The notes beneath the pieces were generated by a model. That model worked only from the letters and a program-made list of their open reading frames with translations, did no database searches and had not been told where the DNA came from. Shown here one piece after another: positions 62,961-64,000 of a DNA stretch of 64,000 bases. This DNA comes from Cupriavidus sp. BIS7 (lineage in GTDB: Bacteria > Pseudomonadota > Gammaproteobacteria > Burkholderiales > Burkholderiaceae): positions 1 through 64,000 of the forward strand of contig NZ_ALOU01000007.1 in NCBI RefSeq assembly GCF_000292345.1, given 5' to 3'. The position numbers and the translations under genes are program-made. Every line of letters begins with the position of its first letter. Positions within the stretch are counted from its first letter, which is position 1.

Positions 62961-64000
62961 ATGTCCGCTACAGTCCCACACCCCAATTCCCCGAATACCG
63001 GCTCCAAGGCCATGCGCGCCGCCGCCAGCATGCTGGTGCTGCGCGACGGCCCGCAAGGCATGGAAGTCCTGATGATGCGCCGCCCGCAACGCGATGATGA
63101 CCGCAGCGCCGGCGCCTTTGTGTTCCCGGGCGGCACGCTCGATCCGCAGGACGCCGCGCTGCATGCGCTGTGTGCCGGGCTGGACGATGCCGCGGCCAGC
63201 GCACGGCTCAACGTGGACGCGAACGGCCTGGACTACTACCTGTGCGCGGTGCGCGAGGCATTCGAGGAGGCAGGCCTGCTGTTTGCGTACGATGCGCACG
63301 GCCAGACCGTGCAGATCGACAACCTCGCCGACGAGATTCGCCAGCAACTGCACGAGGCGGCCAGCTACGGCGGCAAGGGACTTGCGCACGTGTGCGAACT
63401 GCTGGGCCTGCGGCTTGGCGTGGACCAGCTTGCATACAGCGCCTACTGGCTCACGCCGCCGGGGCTGCCCAAGCGCTTCGATACCCGCTTTTTCATGGCC
63501 CTGCTGCCAGCCGGCCAGACGGCGGCGCACGATGGCGTGGAAGCCGTGGAACACCGCTGGATGCGCCCGGCCGACGCGGTCGATCCGGCCAACAACCTGA
63601 CGCTTGTGAACGCCACGCGCAAGATCCTGCAGTCGATCGCGCATTTCCAGACCGCGCAGGCCTGTTTCGACTACGCACGCCAGCAGCGCAATATCGCGCT
63701 GGTCATGCCGCGCCTTGCCGACGGCCCGAAGGGCCAGCGGCCCGTGATGCCGGAAGAAGCGCCGTACGCGGAGATCGCCCGCATCGACCCCGATGGCGCC
63801 GGACACGCGCGCTACGCGCTCGATCCGGGCCGCGCGGTGAAACTGTCCGACCGCGTCTGGCGTGTGACGGCCAACAACGGCAATGTGATGACCGGCCCGG
63901 GCACCAACACGTACTTCGTGGCGGGGGCGGACAACACGTGGGCCGTGATCGACCCGGGCCCCGAAGATGCCGCGCACTTCGAAGCCGTGATGGCCGCCGC
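62961..64000 (+). CDS. Nudix hydrolase / metallo-beta-lactamase-fold fusion (3' end outside window)
   Basis: At least 346 residues, open to the right edge. The N-terminal Nudix domain (about 15-230) has FVFPGGTLDPQD and the catalytic REAFEEAGLLF, though the usual 23-residue Nudix box is widened by an insertion between the Gly pair and the REAFEE part. After a linker, TANNGNVMTGPGTNTYFVAG and WAVIDPGPEDAAH mark the start of an MBL fold (the LACTB2/RNase Z-type beginning). The HxHxDH motif would lie beyond the window. The ATG at 62961 is the first in-frame start; a possible alternative is at 63012. Confidence 0.85.
   Translation, partial: MSATVPHPNSPNTGSKAMRAAASMLVLRDGPQGMEVLMMRRPQRDDDRSAGAFVFPGGTLDPQDAALHALCAGLDDAAASARLNVDANGLDYYLCAVREAFEEAGLLFAYDAHGQTVQIDNLADEIRQQLHEAASYGGKGLAHVCELLGLRLGVDQLAYSAYWLTPPGLPKRFDTRFFMALLPAGQTAAHDGVEAVEHRWMRPADAVDPANNLTLVNATRKILQSIAHFQTAQACFDYARQQRNIALVMPRLADGPKGQRPVMPEEAPYAEIARIDPDGAGHARYALDPGRAVKLSDRVWRVTANNGNVMTGPGTNTYFVAGADNTWAVIDPGPEDAAHFEAVMAA

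Overview
The window looks like part of a high-GC betaproteobacterial replicon, most likely Cupriavidus or a close Burkholderiaceae relative. The evidence is the BKACE, class I PHA synthase and PhaJ genes, the many AraC regulators of one subfamily each next to a catabolic cluster, the DUF2955/HlyD/NodT efflux set, and a Nudix plus metallo-beta-lactamase fusion at the right edge. No rRNA, tRNA, CRISPR array, transposase or replication origin was seen. Naming the genus is inference.

Layout. 1-8.1 kb: the end of a porin gene, an AraC regulator divergent from a BKACE gene, then a minus-strand operon (quinone oxidoreductase, TauD-type dioxygenase, acyl-CoA ligase) divergent from a second AraC regulator. 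8.2-14.3 kb: a six-gene minus-strand membrane operon (two-TM protein, AI-2E family protein, outer membrane factor, HlyD adaptor, DUF2955 pump, ion channel). 14.5-19.4 kb: PPK2, a patatin-BamA type protein, a 111-bp palindromic element and three small exported proteins. 19.4-25.3 kb: a complete RND tripartite pump. 25.4-32.7 kb: a stress or envelope island with an RRM protein, a lone receiver, a FixJ-type regulator with its kinase, a YSC84 lipoprotein, DUF2950, DUF3300 and an outer membrane protein.

33-35 kb: phaJ-phaC. 35.3-41.4 kb: an oxidoreductase, a third AraC regulator, then MFS transporter, epoxide-hydrolase-like enzyme and antiporter. 41.6-45 kb: exported DUF2092, DUF1254 and a repeat protein. 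45-51.1 kb: a hydrolase divergent from a fourth AraC regulator, followed by a second TauD dioxygenase, a DAD-like cupin and a second acyl-CoA ligase. 51.3 kb: beta-carbonic anhydrase. 52.6-56.9 kb: an operon of DUF3604, a membrane-anchored PpiC-type isomerase and HupE/UreJ, with a DUF1145 protein, and with a broken YSC84 fragment on its right side. 57.4-64 kb: Asp/Glu racemase family protein, Tat-like ferritin-fold protein divergent from an ECF sigma/anti-sigma pair, DNA polymerase II, and a Nudix/MBL protein running off the edge.

How parts may work together. Five near-identical 18-bp palindromes (consensus ATTGGNCCWWGGNCCAAT) sit 50-95 bp upstream of start codons of genes spread over 17 kb (membrane operon, PPK2, RRM protein, lone receiver, DUF3300). 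They suggest one local regulon, plausibly controlled by the FixJ/NarL-type regulator encoded among them. Separately, three of the four AraC paralogues carry TGGGACA-like direct repeats spaced exactly 21 bp next to their own start, and two of them sit beside related dioxygenase-plus-ligase modules that may degrade unidentified carboxylic or aromatic substrates. These links are inferred from sequence alone.
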